Positions 18,997 to 28,182 of a stretch of DNA of 64,000 nucleotides are shown piece after piece. The stretch spans positions 1 to 64,000 of the forward strand of contig CAKTOT010000003.1 in the NCBI GenBank assembly GCA_934590135.1, in the 5' to 3' direction. The number at the start of each line of letters is the position of its first letter. Positions within the stretch are counted from its first letter, which is position 1. The stretch comes from an uncultured Muribaculaceae bacterium (GTDB lineage Bacteria > Bacteroidota > Bacteroidia > Bacteroidales > Muribaculaceae). A model generated the notes under the pieces. That model was given only the letters and a program-made list of their open reading frames with translations, was not told the DNA's origin and searched no databases. Position numbers and translations under genes: made by a program.

Positions 18997-19836
18997 ATGA
19001 TACAGCCCTCGATAGGCGTTTTTGACTCTGGCTATGGCGGCTTGAGCGTCCTGCGCGACTTGGTGGAAGCCATGCCGCAATATCACTTCACATACTTAGG
19101 CGACAATGCGCGTGCGCCTTATGGGACACGATCGTTTGACCTTGTGTATGACTTTACGCTGCAAGCTACTCGATACCTGTGGGATCACGGATGCCCATTG
19201 GTGATACTTGCCTGCAATACGGCAAGCGCCAAGGCCTTGCGCACCATACAGCAACGCTATCTGCCGAGCAGCGAAGACCCTACGCGTCGAGTTTTAGGGG
19301 TGATACGTCCCACGGTCGAGCATCTGGCCGGGATAGACACCAATGGACATATAGGCATCGTTGCCACGCCCGGAACCATTGCCTCGCACAGCTACGATAT
19401 CGAAATCGCTAAGATGTGTCCCGACTACCGCTTGACTTCGCATGCATGCCCTATGTGGGTGCCTTTGGTCGAAAACGGGCAGTTGGACAATCCCGGAACG
19501 GAATATTTTGTTCGCAAGGATCTTGACGCCGTCTTGTCCGAGGATAAAGATATAGACACGTTGATACTTGGCTGTACGCATTATCCGCTGCTGGTGCCGG
19601 TAATACGCCGTAATCTACCGAAGCATGTGCGCATTCTTACACAAGGACGCATAGTAGCTCCTTCGCTTATAGACTATCTGCATCGACATCCGGAGATGGA
19701 TGTGCGATTAAGCCCGATTATACCGGATATACAAAGTCGTGTCACATATTTGACCACCGATTTGCCCGAGCGATTTGATGCGATCGCTTCTACATTTATG
19801 GGCACGCAAGTGCACTCGCATCGTGTGACATTGTAA
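18997..19836 (+). CDS. murI: glutamate racemase
   Basis: The 279-residue cytosolic enzyme makes D-glutamate for peptidoglycan. Both catalytic cysteines sit in their signatures: ACNTASA (Cys73) and GCTHYPLL (Cys193). The N-terminal FDSGYGGLSVL motif with Asp10/Ser11 is intact. Length is typical. It is the last gene of the plus-strand block and converges with the antiporter gene; a hairpin lies between the two. Confidence 0.97.
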   Translation: MIQPSIGVFDSGYGGLSVLRDLVEAMPQYHFTYLGDNARAPYGTRSFDLVYDFTLQATRYLWDHGCPLVILACNTASAKALRTIQQRYLPSSEDPTRRVLGVIRPTVEHLAGIDTNGHIGIVATPGTIASHSYDIEIAKMCPDYRLTSHACPMWVPLVENGQLDNPGTEYFVRKDLDAVLSEDKDIDTLILGCTHYPLLVPVIRRNLPKHVRILTQGRIVAPSLIDYLHRHPEMDVRLSPIIPDIQSRVTYLTTDLPERFDAIASTFMGTQVHSHRVTL

Positions 19837-19883
19837 TGGCGAGATAAGACGCTGAGGATAAAGAGCGTTTAGTCGTAAAAGAT

Positions 19884-19915
19884 AAGCGGCGTAGGGCCAA
19901 GACCTTACGTCGCTT
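19884..19915. terminator. hairpin between convergent murI and antiporter genes
   Basis: A 13-bp stem (aagcggcgtaggg paired with ccttacgtcgctt, including two G-T wobbles) with a 6-nt loop. It lies about 48 nt after murI and is positioned to end transcription from both sides. Confidence 0.55.
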
Positions 19916-19991
19916 TCTGTGCCATTAGGTCGGGAAAAAAGTGCTTTTCCTATTTGGTAGGGGTCGGTTGTCGTCCTTGTCGTGCATCGCA

Positions 19992-22136
19992 TTAAATGCG
20001 TCGTCGATGCATAAAAGCTCGTAGACGCCTCCACAAAGGCGATGGTGATGTGGTGATGTCGCTGGCCATGGGGTCTACGAACGTCGTGGACGGTACGGCA
20101 GTTCCGAATTGTTCGGGATAGATTACGGCGATGTTGGTTGTGGAAAAATTGCGTTGCAAGAAGGTCGGCATTCCGGCAATGTCCTGGTTGTAAGATACCG
20201 AATTGACGCGTGCTCCGATTACCACCAGCAGGTCGTCATCCAATATTTTGCCTGAGATTAGGATAAAGTCGTCCCAGTCTTCGGCTTGGCGGAATTCGCA
20301 GCGTATGCCGTAGTTTTCTTGATAGATAACGCCTCGTATATGCGGTTGTATTTCATCGGGGCAGCAGAATATGACGCGGCATCCGATTTGTCTGGTCAAG
20401 CGAGCAACGGCGCGTACCCAGCGGCTGAATCCGGTCTCGTATTGGGCGCGCGGCGGTGCGTATACTATGATGCGCGTAACCGTATACACCGGGATGTACA
20501 TTCGGGTGATAATAATCATACGATTGGTGGATCGTAGCAGTGTGTCTACCTTATTGCCGTAGATGCTGTCCAGTACTGCGCCTCGACGATGCAGTCCGAG
20601 GATTATTTCGGTAATATCTCTTTCTTCAATGGTATTGAGTACGCCTGTAACGGTATTGAGATCGTATCGATCGATGGCTTCAAGCGCCACGGAGGCTGCT
20701 GCGGCCGTGTGCCGTGCTTCTTTGAGCGTCTTTTGCGATAGTGCACGTGCTGCCGGATTGTTGTCATTGCGTACGTGTAGGGCGTAGAAGTTGTGCTTGC
20801 CGCGGTCGTTACGCATCAGTACAGCCATGTCGACCAGCGCTGTAGCCAATTGTGGGTTTGGTACGGCTATCAGCGTGTTGTTGAGCCTCATGCGATGACC
20901 TGTAGCGGTGCTCTCGGCGCCGATATCTTCCTCTTTTTTGAGCATGGTAATGCGCAATCGCGGTGCGGAGAATGCTGTGACTATAGGTGCCACGGCGCAG
21001 GTGACGAGGATGACAAGTACCGTGCTGTTGAGTATGCGCGCGTCCAGCATTCCCAGCGTGTGACCCAGTGCCACCACCGCCAAGGCTACGGCGGTATGCG
21101 CCGAGGTGAGACCGTAAATGACGCCTCGGCTGTGCTTGTCAAGGCTTGAGAGCTTTTGGCATAGGTATGCCGGAAGCCATTTGGATATTAGGGCGACGGC
21201 TATCATCAACGAGGCTATGATGAGCGTGTCGCGCTCAAATACGACGTTGAGGTTGATCATCATACCCACACTTATCAGGAAGTAGGGAATGAATAGCGCA
21301 TTACCCACGAATTCGATGCTGCCCATCAGTGGCGATGCTGCCGGGATATATCGGTTGAGCACCAGTCCGGCAAAGAATGCACCGAGGATTGCTTCGAGTC
21401 CTATGAGTTGGGCCAACCATGCCGATAGAAACACCATAGCCATTGCAAAGACGTATTGCAAGACTTTGTCCGCATGGCGCTTAAAGAAATATCGGGTGAT
21501 ACGCGGATAGGCGTATAGGATGCATATACAGTATACGGCTATCCGTCCGAGCAAGGCCAGTATTTCCGCCCAGCTAAATTCGCCGCTGCGGGCTACGCTG
21601 ACTGTGCCCGCAATGACCAGCAACGCGCCTACGACGGCTATGATTGTGCCTACGACGGCTATGATTACAGCTGGGGCCTTGGTGATGCCCAGTCGCGCGG
21701 CTATAGGGTAGGATATGAGCGTGTGAGAGGCGTACATGGCGCCCAGAAGCATACTAGTGAGAAGGTCGAGGCCGAGGATGTAGTAACTGGTGATGACGCC
21801 AAGAGCTAATGGTATCAATAGCGTCATTATGCCGAAAAACAGTCCTCTGCGCAGATTGAGCCGCAGATGAAACATGTCAATTTCGAGACCGGCCAAGAAC
21901 ATCAGGTATAGTAATCCGACTTGCCCGAAGATGGAAAAGGACTCGTCGGCGGCAAGCACGTTGAGGCCGTGCGGACCTATGACGACTCCGGCGACAATCA
22001 TGCCTATGATATGCGGAATCTTGAGCTTATTGAGCAAGAGCGGCGCTGTCAATATTATCACCAGAACGATGAAAAATATTGGTACGGGCTGTGTCACCAT
22101 AGGGGACACGTCAAGCAGCGCAAGGTGGGGAGGCAT
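19992..22136 (-). CDS. CPA2-family cation:proton antiporter with UspA-like cytosolic tail
   Basis: The 714-residue inner-membrane protein has an Na+/H+-exchanger domain of about 12 TM helices over residues 15-410 (KIPHIIGMIVAGVVIGPHG, GLEIDMFHLRLNL, GAFFAGLVLNRYIP, GLTSAHTAVALAVVALG). The C-terminal 300 residues are soluble and look like paired universal-stress-type domains, an arrangement known in Bacteroidetes and cyanobacterial antiporters. The substrate (Na+ or K+) cannot be told. One TM segment contains an in-frame 21-bp duplication that gives IIAVVGTIIAVVGA. The gene lies 99 nt downstream of asd on the same strand. Confidence 0.92.
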   Translation of the reverse strand: MPPHLALLDVSPMVTQPVPIFFIVLVIILTAPLLLNKLKIPHIIGMIVAGVVIGPHGLNVLAADESFSIFGQVGLLYLMFLAGLEIDMFHLRLNLRRGLFFGIMTLLIPLALGVITSYYILGLDLLTSMLLGAMYASHTLISYPIAARLGITKAPAVIIAVVGTIIAVVGALLVIAGTVSVARSGEFSWAEILALLGRIAVYCICILYAYPRITRYFFKRHADKVLQYVFAMAMVFLSAWLAQLIGLEAILGAFFAGLVLNRYIPAASPLMGSIEFVGNALFIPYFLISVGMMINLNVVFERDTLIIASLMIAVALISKWLPAYLCQKLSSLDKHSRGVIYGLTSAHTAVALAVVALGHTLGMLDARILNSTVLVILVTCAVAPIVTAFSAPRLRITMLKKEEDIGAESTATGHRMRLNNTLIAVPNPQLATALVDMAVLMRNDRGKHNFYALHVRNDNNPAARALSQKTLKEARHTAAAASVALEAIDRYDLNTVTGVLNTIEERDITEIILGLHRRGAVLDSIYGNKVDTLLRSTNRMIIITRMYIPVYTVTRIIVYAPPRAQYETGFSRWVRAVARLTRQIGCRVIFCCPDEIQPHIRGVIYQENYGIRCEFRQAEDWDDFILISGKILDDDLLVVIGARVNSVSYNQDIAGMPTFLQRNFSTTNIAVIYPEQFGTAVPSTTFVDPMASDITTSPSPLWRRLRAFMHRRRI
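21627..21668. repeat. 21-bp in-frame tandem duplication inside the antiporter gene
   Basis: Two adjacent 21-nt copies beginning gcctacgacggctatgat (21627-21647 and 21648-21668) match at 19 of 21 positions. They encode a repeated IIAVVG unit in a membrane helix, lengthening it by seven residues. Confidence 0.8.
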
Positions 22137-22235
22137 AGTTGTCGTATTGTTGTATCGGCTCTTTTAGGTTGGTTTCGAGTGGAATTCCGGGCGATGTGTC
22201 AGGTGCTTATGGCTTTGCGGATGTCGGTGTCGGCC

Positions 22236-23255
22236 TTAGCGCGGCAGCCGATTGTGCGCCATAAGGTATTGTGCAATCTGGACGGCGTTGAGCGCCGCGC
22301 CTTTCTTGATTTGGTCGGCTACGCACCAGAAGGATAGTCCGCGTCGGTTGGCCAGGTCTTGACGTATACGACCTACGTACACGTCGTCGGTGCCGGCCAG
22401 GTGCAACGGCATAGGGTATTCGAGGGCGGCGGGATTGTCCATCAAAGATACTCCCGGAGCATCGGCAAAGGCCTTTCGGGCTTCTTCGACCGAAATCGCG
22501 CGTTGGGTCTGTACCCATATTGCTTCAGAGTGAGCGCGCATCACCGGAACGCGCACGCAAGTGGCACTTACCAGCAGGTCTGGGGAGTGCATAATCTTTT
22601 TGGTCTCGAGGTGCATTTTCATTTCCTCGCGGGTGTATCCGTTGTCGGTGAATACGTCGATGTGAGGGATGACGTTGTCGGCTAATTGATAGGCAAATTT
22701 TTCGACGGTGGGCTCTTCACCTTCGGCTATCTGGCGGTGCTGGTGCTCGAGCTCGGCCATAGCGGAGGCTCCGGCGCCGCTGGCGGCCTGATATGTGGAG
22801 ACGTGCACGGATTCGATGGGAGATAGCGAATTGATGGGGTTGAGCGCCACTACCATCTGTATCGTTGTGCAGTTGGGATTGGCGATGATGTTGCGCGGTG
22901 TCTCAAAAGCATCGGCACCATTGACTTCGGGAACTACCAATGGAACATCGGCATCCATACGGAAGGCGCTCGAGTTGTCAATCATCAGGGCGCCGCGTGC
23001 GGTGATGGTCTCGGCATATTGTCGTGACACTCCGGCGCCGGCGCTGACAAAGGCTACGTCTATGCCTGCAAAGTCTTCGGGCTCGTCTCTAAGTAGCTGT
23101 ATGGTGTGGCTTTTGCCACGGAATACTATGGAACTGCCGGCGCTACGCGTCGAGCCGAAAAGCCGTAATTCCTCTATGGGAAAATTCTGCTGGTCGAGAA
23201 CACGCAGGAATTCCTGCCCTACAGCGCCGCTGGCGCCGACAATAGCTACGTTCAT
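22236..23255 (-). CDS. asd: aspartate-semialdehyde dehydrogenase
   Basis: I place the start at 23255 (339 residues). The frame also opens 11 codons earlier, but the family begins at [14 protein letters not shown]. The enzyme reduces aspartyl phosphate to aspartate semialdehyde, the branch point for lysine/diaminopimelate, threonine and methionine. Signatures are the GASGAVG dinucleotide motif (7-13), the catalytic Cys129 in ANPNCTT, and [18 protein letters not shown] Bacteroidetes -7 box lies about 70 nt upstream. The antiporter gene follows after 99 nt. Confidence 0.96.
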   Translation of the reverse strand: MNVAIVGASGAVGQEFLRVLDQQNFPIEELRLFGSTRSAGSSIVFRGKSHTIQLLRDEPEDFAGIDVAFVSAGAGVSRQYAETITARGALMIDNSSAFRMDADVPLVVPEVNGADAFETPRNIIANPNCTTIQMVVALNPINSLSPIESVHVSTYQAASGAGASAMAELEHQHRQIAEGEEPTVEKFAYQLADNVIPHIDVFTDNGYTREEMKMHLETKKIMHSPDLLVSATCVRVPVMRAHSEAIWVQTQRAISVEEARKAFADAPGVSLMDNPAALEYPMPLHLAGTDDVYVGRIRQDLANRRGLSFWCVADQIKKGAALNAVQIAQYLMAHNRLPR

Positions 23256-23322
23256 TGCTGTCTTTGTCTGTATAAATTGGGGTTGCAACGATATTCTACC
23301 GCCTTGCGGCGTAAATACAATG

Positions 23323-23330
23323 CAAAGTTA
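23323..23330 (-). promoter_or_regulatory. asd promoter -7 box (TAACTTTG)
   Basis: Exact TAnnTTTG match on the minus strand, giving a transcription start near 23317 and a leader of about 60 nt to the chosen ATG. No clear TTTG is seen at the usual upstream spacing. Confidence 0.62.
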
Positions 23331-23514
23331 CGATTTTTCGGGCGATTTTCTATAAATTTGCTTTTCGGAATATCGCCGTTCGATGGTGTAGTCTCTCGAA
23401 AGGTTCTCCATCGTCTGCTTTGTGCGCGTCAATAAGGTACGCAAGGTCGGATGTTGCCATATCCGTGCTGTCGCGACTGTGCCTTTGTGCGGCGTTTCGG
23501 CTGTGGAATGGCCG

Positions 23515-24834
23515 TTATTTTTCGCGCATGAATATTGCAATGGGTGTGCCGTGGAATTCCCATCGTTCGCGGATTTTGTTCTCCAAGTAACGGCGGTACG
23601 GCTCCTTGACCCACTGCGGCAGGTTGCAGAAGAATATGAATGTCGGGATGATGGCGCCGCGCAACTGGGTGATGTATTTGATTTTAACAAACTTGCCCTT
23701 GTTGGATGGCGGGGGATATGCGGCGATGGCTTCGAGCATATATGTATTGAGCTGCGAAGTGGGTATGGTGCGTTTGCGGTTTTTGTAGACGTCTACGGCT
23801 GTTTCGATGACTTTGAAGATGCGTTGTTTGGTCAGTGCCGAGCCAAAGATGATGGGGAAGTCGGTGAACGGTGCAAAGCGGTCGCGTATGGCTGCCTCGA
23901 AGTGTGCTATTGCCACCTGACTCTTGTCTTGTACCAAGTCCCATTTGTTGACAACCACGACAAGACCTTTGCGGTTGCGCTGTATCAGCGAGAAGATGTT
24001 TGCATCTTGTGCTTCGATGCCTCGTGTGGCATCAATCATTAGTATGCAGACGTCCGAGGCTTCGATGGCGCGTATGCTGCGAATGACCGAGTAGTACTCG
24101 ATGTCTTCGTTGACTTTGTTTTTCTTGCGTATTCCGGCGGTGTCTACGAGGTAGAAATCGAAACCGAATTTGTCGTAGCGCGTGTATATTGAATCACGAG
24201 TCGTTCCGGCGATGTCGGTGACGATGTGTCGGTCTTCGCCTATAAAGGCGTTGATAAGTGATGATTTGCCGGCATTGGGACGCCCGACGATGGCAAATTT
24301 GGGGATGTCGGCCAAGGCTTCGGCATCCTCATCGTTTTGTTCGGGTAGTTTGGCGACTACTTGATCCAGTAAGTCGCCTGTGCCGTAACCATTGACGGCG
24401 CTGATGCCGTAGGGGTCGCCCAATCCGAGGGAGTAGAATTCGGGTACGTTGTATTGCCATTCGTTGGAATCTACTTTGTTTGCGACCAGAATCACGGGTT
24501 TGCGGCTGCGTCGAAGTATGGCTGCAACGTGGTCGTCAAGGTCGGTGACGCCGTTCATCGAGTCTACGACAAAGAGTGTGACGTCGGCCTGCTCGATGGC
24601 CAGTTCGACTTGTTTGTTGATTTCGCTCTCGAAGATGTCTTCGCTGTTGACCACCCATCCGCCGGTGTCTACTATGGAAAATTCGATGCCGTTCCAGTCG
24701 ACTTTGCCGTATTGTCGGTCGCGCGTGGTTCCGGCTGTCGGGTCGGTGATGGCCGTGCGTGTTTGGGTAAGGCGGTTGAAGAGGGTGGACTTGCCTACAT
24801 TAGGGCGTCCGACGATGGCTACAAGTTTTCCCAT
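23515..24834 (-). CDS. der: ribosome-biogenesis GTPase Der (EngA)
   Basis: The 439-residue protein has two tandem GTPase domains and acts in 50S subunit maturation. P-loops are [14 protein letters not shown] (residues 7-20) and [14 protein letters not shown] (about 183-196). The corresponding G3 motifs are DTGG and DTAG, and the G4 motifs NKVD and NKWD. The C-terminal KH-like domain ends in basic residues. It is preceded after 60 nt by era on the same strand and is the last gene of the yceD-rpmF-fabH-era-der cluster. Confidence 0.97.
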   Translation of the reverse strand: MGKLVAIVGRPNVGKSTLFNRLTQTRTAITDPTAGTTRDRQYGKVDWNGIEFSIVDTGGWVVNSEDIFESEINKQVELAIEQADVTLFVVDSMNGVTDLDDHVAAILRRSRKPVILVANKVDSNEWQYNVPEFYSLGLGDPYGISAVNGYGTGDLLDQVVAKLPEQNDEDAEALADIPKFAIVGRPNAGKSSLINAFIGEDRHIVTDIAGTTRDSIYTRYDKFGFDFYLVDTAGIRKKNKVNEDIEYYSVIRSIRAIEASDVCILMIDATRGIEAQDANIFSLIQRNRKGLVVVVNKWDLVQDKSQVAIAHFEAAIRDRFAPFTDFPIIFGSALTKQRIFKVIETAVDVYKNRKRTIPTSQLNTYMLEAIAAYPPPSNKGKFVKIKYITQLRGAIIPTFIFFCNLPQWVKEPYRRYLENKIRERWEFHGTPIAIFMREK

Positions 24835-24894
24835 AATAGTGTCTTGGTGTTAGTCTTTGGGGTGATGGGTGTATATTGGATGGTCTCGGTGCGG

Positions 24895-25785
24895 TCATTC
24901 GATGTATCCGAATTGGCGCAACTTGTTTTCGCGATTGCGCCAATTGGGCTCTACTTTGACAAATATTTCGAGGAATACGCGCTTGCCGAAGAATGCCTCG
25001 ATGTCTTTGCGCGCTTGTGTCCCGACTTTCTTGAGCATTGCTCCGCCACGGCCGATGATGATGCCTTTTTGGCTGTCGCGTTCGACGTATACTACGGCCA
25101 TGATGTGTATCGAGGTGTCTTTCTCGTCAAATTTTTCAACGATGACTTCGGTGCTGTAGGGTACTTCCTTGTCGTAGTCCAGCAGGATCTTCTCTCGGAT
25201 GATTTCGGTGACGAAAAAGCGTGCCGGTTTGTCCGTGAGGGCGTCTTTGCCGAAATACGGCTCGCCTTCGGGCAGCAGCTCGACTATGCGCTTCATCAGA
25301 TTGGTGACGTTGAAGTGCTCTTTGGCGGACGTTGGAAATATTTCGGCTTTGGGTAGTATCTGATGCCAGCGGTCATAAATTTCGTTGAGATGGTCTTGGC
25401 TTGCCAGCAGGTCTATCTTGTTGATCACCAGAAGTACGGGGATGTTTTCGGCGGCTACGCGCGAGACGAAATCGGCGTTTTTTGTCGGGTCTTCGACGAC
25501 ATCGGTGACGTAGAGCAGTATGTCGGCGTCCGTAAGCGCACCTTCGCTGAACTCAAGCATGGATTCTTGCAACTTGTATTTGGGCTTGAGCACACCGGGT
25601 GTGTCCGAGAATACGATTTGATACTCGGGAGCGTTGACAATGCCCATGATGCGGTGTCGCGTGGTCTGCGCCTTGGAGGTGATGATGGATATGCGTTCGC
25701 CTACAAGGTCGTTCATGAGTGTCGATTTGCCGACGTTGGGGTTGCCGACGATGTTTACAAATCCGGATTTGTGCTTATGTTCCAT
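24895..25785 (-). CDS. era: GTPase Era
   Basis: The 296-residue GTPase binds 16S rRNA and assists 30S maturation. The P-loop is [14 protein letters not shown] (residues 13-26), with G3 DTPG and G4 NKID. The C-terminal KH domain contains IIGRGGAMLKKVGTQAR, the expected GxxG loop. Length is normal. It sits 196 nt after fabH, beyond a strong hairpin, and 60 nt before der. Confidence 0.97.
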   Translation of the reverse strand: MEHKHKSGFVNIVGNPNVGKSTLMNDLVGERISIITSKAQTTRHRIMGIVNAPEYQIVFSDTPGVLKPKYKLQESMLEFSEGALTDADILLYVTDVVEDPTKNADFVSRVAAENIPVLLVINKIDLLASQDHLNEIYDRWHQILPKAEIFPTSAKEHFNVTNLMKRIVELLPEGEPYFGKDALTDKPARFFVTEIIREKILLDYDKEVPYSTEVIVEKFDEKDTSIHIMAVVYVERDSQKGIIIGRGGAMLKKVGTQARKDIEAFFGKRVFLEIFVKVEPNWRNRENKLRQFGYIE

Positions 25786-25876
25786 AGCTTTTGGCTTTGA
25801 AGATGTGACGGCGTGTGAGCCGGTTGAAGTGTTCGACGGTTGTGCCTAATTGCGTTTCGCGGTTGTCTATATATAA

Positions 25877-25907
25877 CATTGATAGCACCGCGAAGGTGCT
25901 ATCAATG
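25877..25907 (-). terminator. perfect hairpin between fabH and era
   Basis: A 13-bp perfect stem (cattgatagcacc with ggtgctatcaatg) closes a 5-nt loop 75 nt after the fabH stop. Only a short T-containing stretch follows on the minus strand. It may separate fabH expression from era-der. Confidence 0.58.
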
Positions 25908-25981
25908 CTGTGGCTGCGTGGCGTGGGCTGCTCCGCGTGCCGTGTGCGGGCGTGCGGAACGGGATGCCGCGCTGCCTAATG

Positions 25982-26971
25982 TTACATGTCCCAAACGAGA
26001 TACATTGCGCCCCAGGTGAATCCTGCGCCGAAGGCCGTCAGAATGATTTTGTCACCTTTCTTGAGCGTGTGCTTGTATTCGTCCAGGCAGATGGGTATGG
26101 ATGCGGCGGAGGTGTTGCCGCGATATTGGATGTTGACCAGTACTTTGTCCATGGGTATGCCGGCACGCTGAGCCACGGCTTCGATGATGCGAAGGTTGGC
26201 CTGATGTGGTACGATGTAGTCAATGTCGTCCACTCCGAGGTTGTTGCGTTTCATAACGTCCTGAGTGGAGGTGAGCATGTCGGTTACGGCATTTTTGTAT
26301 ACATGGCGTCCGTCTTGGAACAGATAGTGCCATTTTTTATCCAGCGTCTCCTGTGTGGTGGGGTGCGCCGAGCCGCCGCCGAGCATCACGAGGTGTTCGA
26401 GGCCGCTGCCGTCTACGTGGAACAGACCGTCAATGACGCCTGTGCCTGGCTGCTCGGTGGGCTGTACCAGTGCGGCGGCTGCGCCGTCGCCGAAGAGTGC
26501 GCATGTCGAGCGGTCGGTGTAATCTATCATCGATGACATCTTCTCGGTGCAGACTATCAATACGTTTTTGTAGATGCCGGAACGTATATACGCCGTGGCG
26601 TCTTGCAGTGCTACGATAAACCCGGCACATGCTGCCTGGATGTCGTAGGCATAAGCACCCGTAAGTCCGGTGTGGTATGCAATGATAGATCCTGTCGAGG
26701 GGAAGCGATAGTCGGGGTTGGAGGTGGCGCAGATGAGCAGGTCGATGTCTTCGGCTTTGACCGAGGGGTTTTCGGCCAAGAGCTTCTCGACGGCCTTGAT
26801 GCCCATATATGATGAGCCGGCGCCGTCTTTATGGAGTATTCGGCGCTCTTTGATGCCTACACGTGTGGTGATCCATTCGTCATTGGTGTCGACCATCTTG
26901 GACAACATTTCGTTGTCAAGGACGTCGTCCGGGACGTATGATGCCAGGGCTGAAATGCGTGCGTTAAACAT
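25982..26971 (-). CDS. fabH: 3-oxoacyl-ACP synthase III
   Basis: The 329-residue cytosolic enzyme starts fatty-acid synthesis by condensing an acyl-CoA with malonyl-ACP. The Cys-His-Asn triad is visible: Cys115 in QAACAGF, His256 in VPHQANLRI and Asn286 in RGNTSAAS. It lies downstream of rpmF (214-nt gap), the order common in many bacteria where ribosomal L32 and fatty-acid synthesis genes travel together. A chain-elongating or branched-chain primer preference cannot be judged. Confidence 0.96.
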   Translation of the reverse strand: MFNARISALASYVPDDVLDNEMLSKMVDTNDEWITTRVGIKERRILHKDGAGSSYMGIKAVEKLLAENPSVKAEDIDLLICATSNPDYRFPSTGSIIAYHTGLTGAYAYDIQAACAGFIVALQDATAYIRSGIYKNVLIVCTEKMSSMIDYTDRSTCALFGDGAAAALVQPTEQPGTGVIDGLFHVDGSGLEHLVMLGGGSAHPTTQETLDKKWHYLFQDGRHVYKNAVTDMLTSTQDVMKRNNLGVDDIDYIVPHQANLRIIEAVAQRAGIPMDKVLVNIQYRGNTSAASIPICLDEYKHTLKKGDKIILTAFGAGFTWGAMYLVWDM

Positions 26972-27185
26972 AGATCTTTTGTAATAGTAAGTGTGGCTTG
27001 TGTTAAGTCTATAGACTACGCTCCCACGGCATCGGCGCGTCGTGTATTCCGCCGATGCTGTGGCAGTGTGATTGCCCTTCCCGAGGCATATCGCTTGTCG
27101 GTACGGAGGGCGTTGTGCGTAGCCATTGCCGTGGCTGGAAGTCGTGCTGTCGGGCTATGGGGACGGCCGGGTTTGCTGTCCGACT

Positions 27186-27371
27186 TTAGCCGACTACCTC
27201 TTCCTTAGCGATGGCCTGCTGTCCGCGGTAGTAGCCGCATTCGCATACGGTGTGGTATACGTGCCATGCGCCGCAGTTGGGGCAGAGTGCCAATGTGGGT
27301 TCGAGAGCCTTGTCGTGTGTACGGCGTTTGGCTGTGCGAGTCTTGGATTGTTTGCGTTTAGGATGTGCCAT
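27186..27371 (-). CDS. rpmF: 50S ribosomal protein L32
   Basis: The 61-residue basic protein matches L32 from its [20 protein letters not shown] start. It is of the zinc-ribbon type, but the second knuckle is unusual. The first pair is CPNC (Cys30, Cys33); the second is CEC (Cys43, Cys45), one residue shorter than the usual CxxC. A three-base deletion in this lineage or an assembly error could explain it. It lies 78 nt after yceD and 214 nt before fabH. Confidence 0.95.
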   Translation of the reverse strand: MAHPKRKQSKTRTAKRRTHDKALEPTLALCPNCGAWHVYHTVCECGYYRGQQAIAKEEVVG

Positions 27372-27449
27372 TTTATTTTATGTGCTTTGATTGTTTTTGT
27401 GTGGATATATATTCTTTTGTTTCCTCGAGGCTTGCGCCTTTTGGGGGAA

Positions 27450-28007
27450 TCAGTCTTGTGTTTTGAAGTTTTTGAGCGCGTCCCACCGCGGGTCGTTGGG
27501 CGTCTCGGCATCTTCGATGTCTTCCTGACCTTGAGCCGGGTGGTCCTGCGTATCGATGACGCGGTGACGGCTGAGAATATCGCTCATAGCGCTGTTGCAT
27601 TGCCCTTCTTCGTGCATGTGCTGTATGGGGATGTCAAGCATCACCGTGTCATAAAGCATATGGGCGATGTCCAAATCGCTGTCGCTGCGCGGCATCTCAA
27701 TCAGGGTCTCGTCTTCATCGTTGTAGTGGTCCCCGTATTTGGCTGCGGTGTGGTAGTCGGCGTCTATGCTCTCTTGCATATCATCGAGACAGCGGTCGCA
27801 GGCTATGGTGACTTCTCCGGTGCAGTGCATGTCTATCTCGTATACCTCTCCGGTGTATTCCACCGTGACTTCGACCTGGATATCGCCGTCACGCACATCC
27901 GTGCTTTCCATCTGTTCGAAGAAGTCCTTTGTCAGATGAAAGCTAAATTTGTGTGTGCCTATCACTAAGGGTCTTAGTGGTATTTTATATTCGGCGAGAG
28001 TACCCAT
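27450..28007 (-). CDS. yceD: YceD/DUF177-family rRNA accumulation protein
   Basis: The 185-residue protein matches the DUF177 family: an N-terminal beta region (EYKIPLRPLVIGTHKFSFHL), then the conserved CTGEVTIACDRCLDDM segment with a CxxC pair, and an acidic C-terminal half. Family members affect 23S rRNA accumulation and are almost always encoded next to rpmF, as here. A promoter lies 29 nt upstream, so this is the first gene of the yceD-rpmF-fabH(-era-der) unit. Confidence 0.93.
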   Translation of the reverse strand: MGTLAEYKIPLRPLVIGTHKFSFHLTKDFFEQMESTDVRDGDIQVEVTVEYTGEVYEIDMHCTGEVTIACDRCLDDMQESIDADYHTAAKYGDHYNDEDETLIEMPRSDSDLDIAHMLYDTVMLDIPIQHMHEEGQCNSAMSDILSRHRVIDTQDHPAQGQEDIEDAETPNDPRWDALKNFKTQD

Positions 28008-28035
28008 TATCTTAAGTCGAGTGGGAAAAACTGTG

Positions 28036-28072
28036 CAAAGTTAGACAAAAACTTCCAAACCGCCAACTTTTT
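28036..28072 (-). promoter_or_regulatory. yceD-rpmF promoter with extended upstream element
   Basis: On the minus strand TAACTTTG spans 28043-28036. Seventeen nt further upstream is the 12-mer aaaaagttggcg (28072-28061), which recurs at nearly the same spacing before the TPR gene promoter at 32000. The transcription start would be near 28030. Confidence 0.72.
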
Positions 28073-28182
28073 ACGCGTACTAAAATGGTATTGTTCGCGT
28101 TTTGGCCTTGTGTCGGGCTTTACGGGACGCCGGCGGCGGTTGTTTTTGCGGCTTGTCGGGATTCGTCCGAGGCCGTTCGGTG

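Noticed and set aside
23256..23288. 11-codon extension of Asd
   Set aside because: The dinucleotide-binding strand begins at [10 protein letters not shown]; the extra residues do not match the family.
24454..25356. 300-codon plus-strand ORF across der and era
   Set aside because: It lies wholly antisense to two clear GTPase genes and its sequence has no protein-like domains; long antisense frames are common in this G+C-rich coding DNA.
27126..27968. 280-codon plus-strand ORF opposite rpmF and yceD
   Set aside because: Antisense to two identifiable genes and unbiased in composition beyond that; no domain match is visible.
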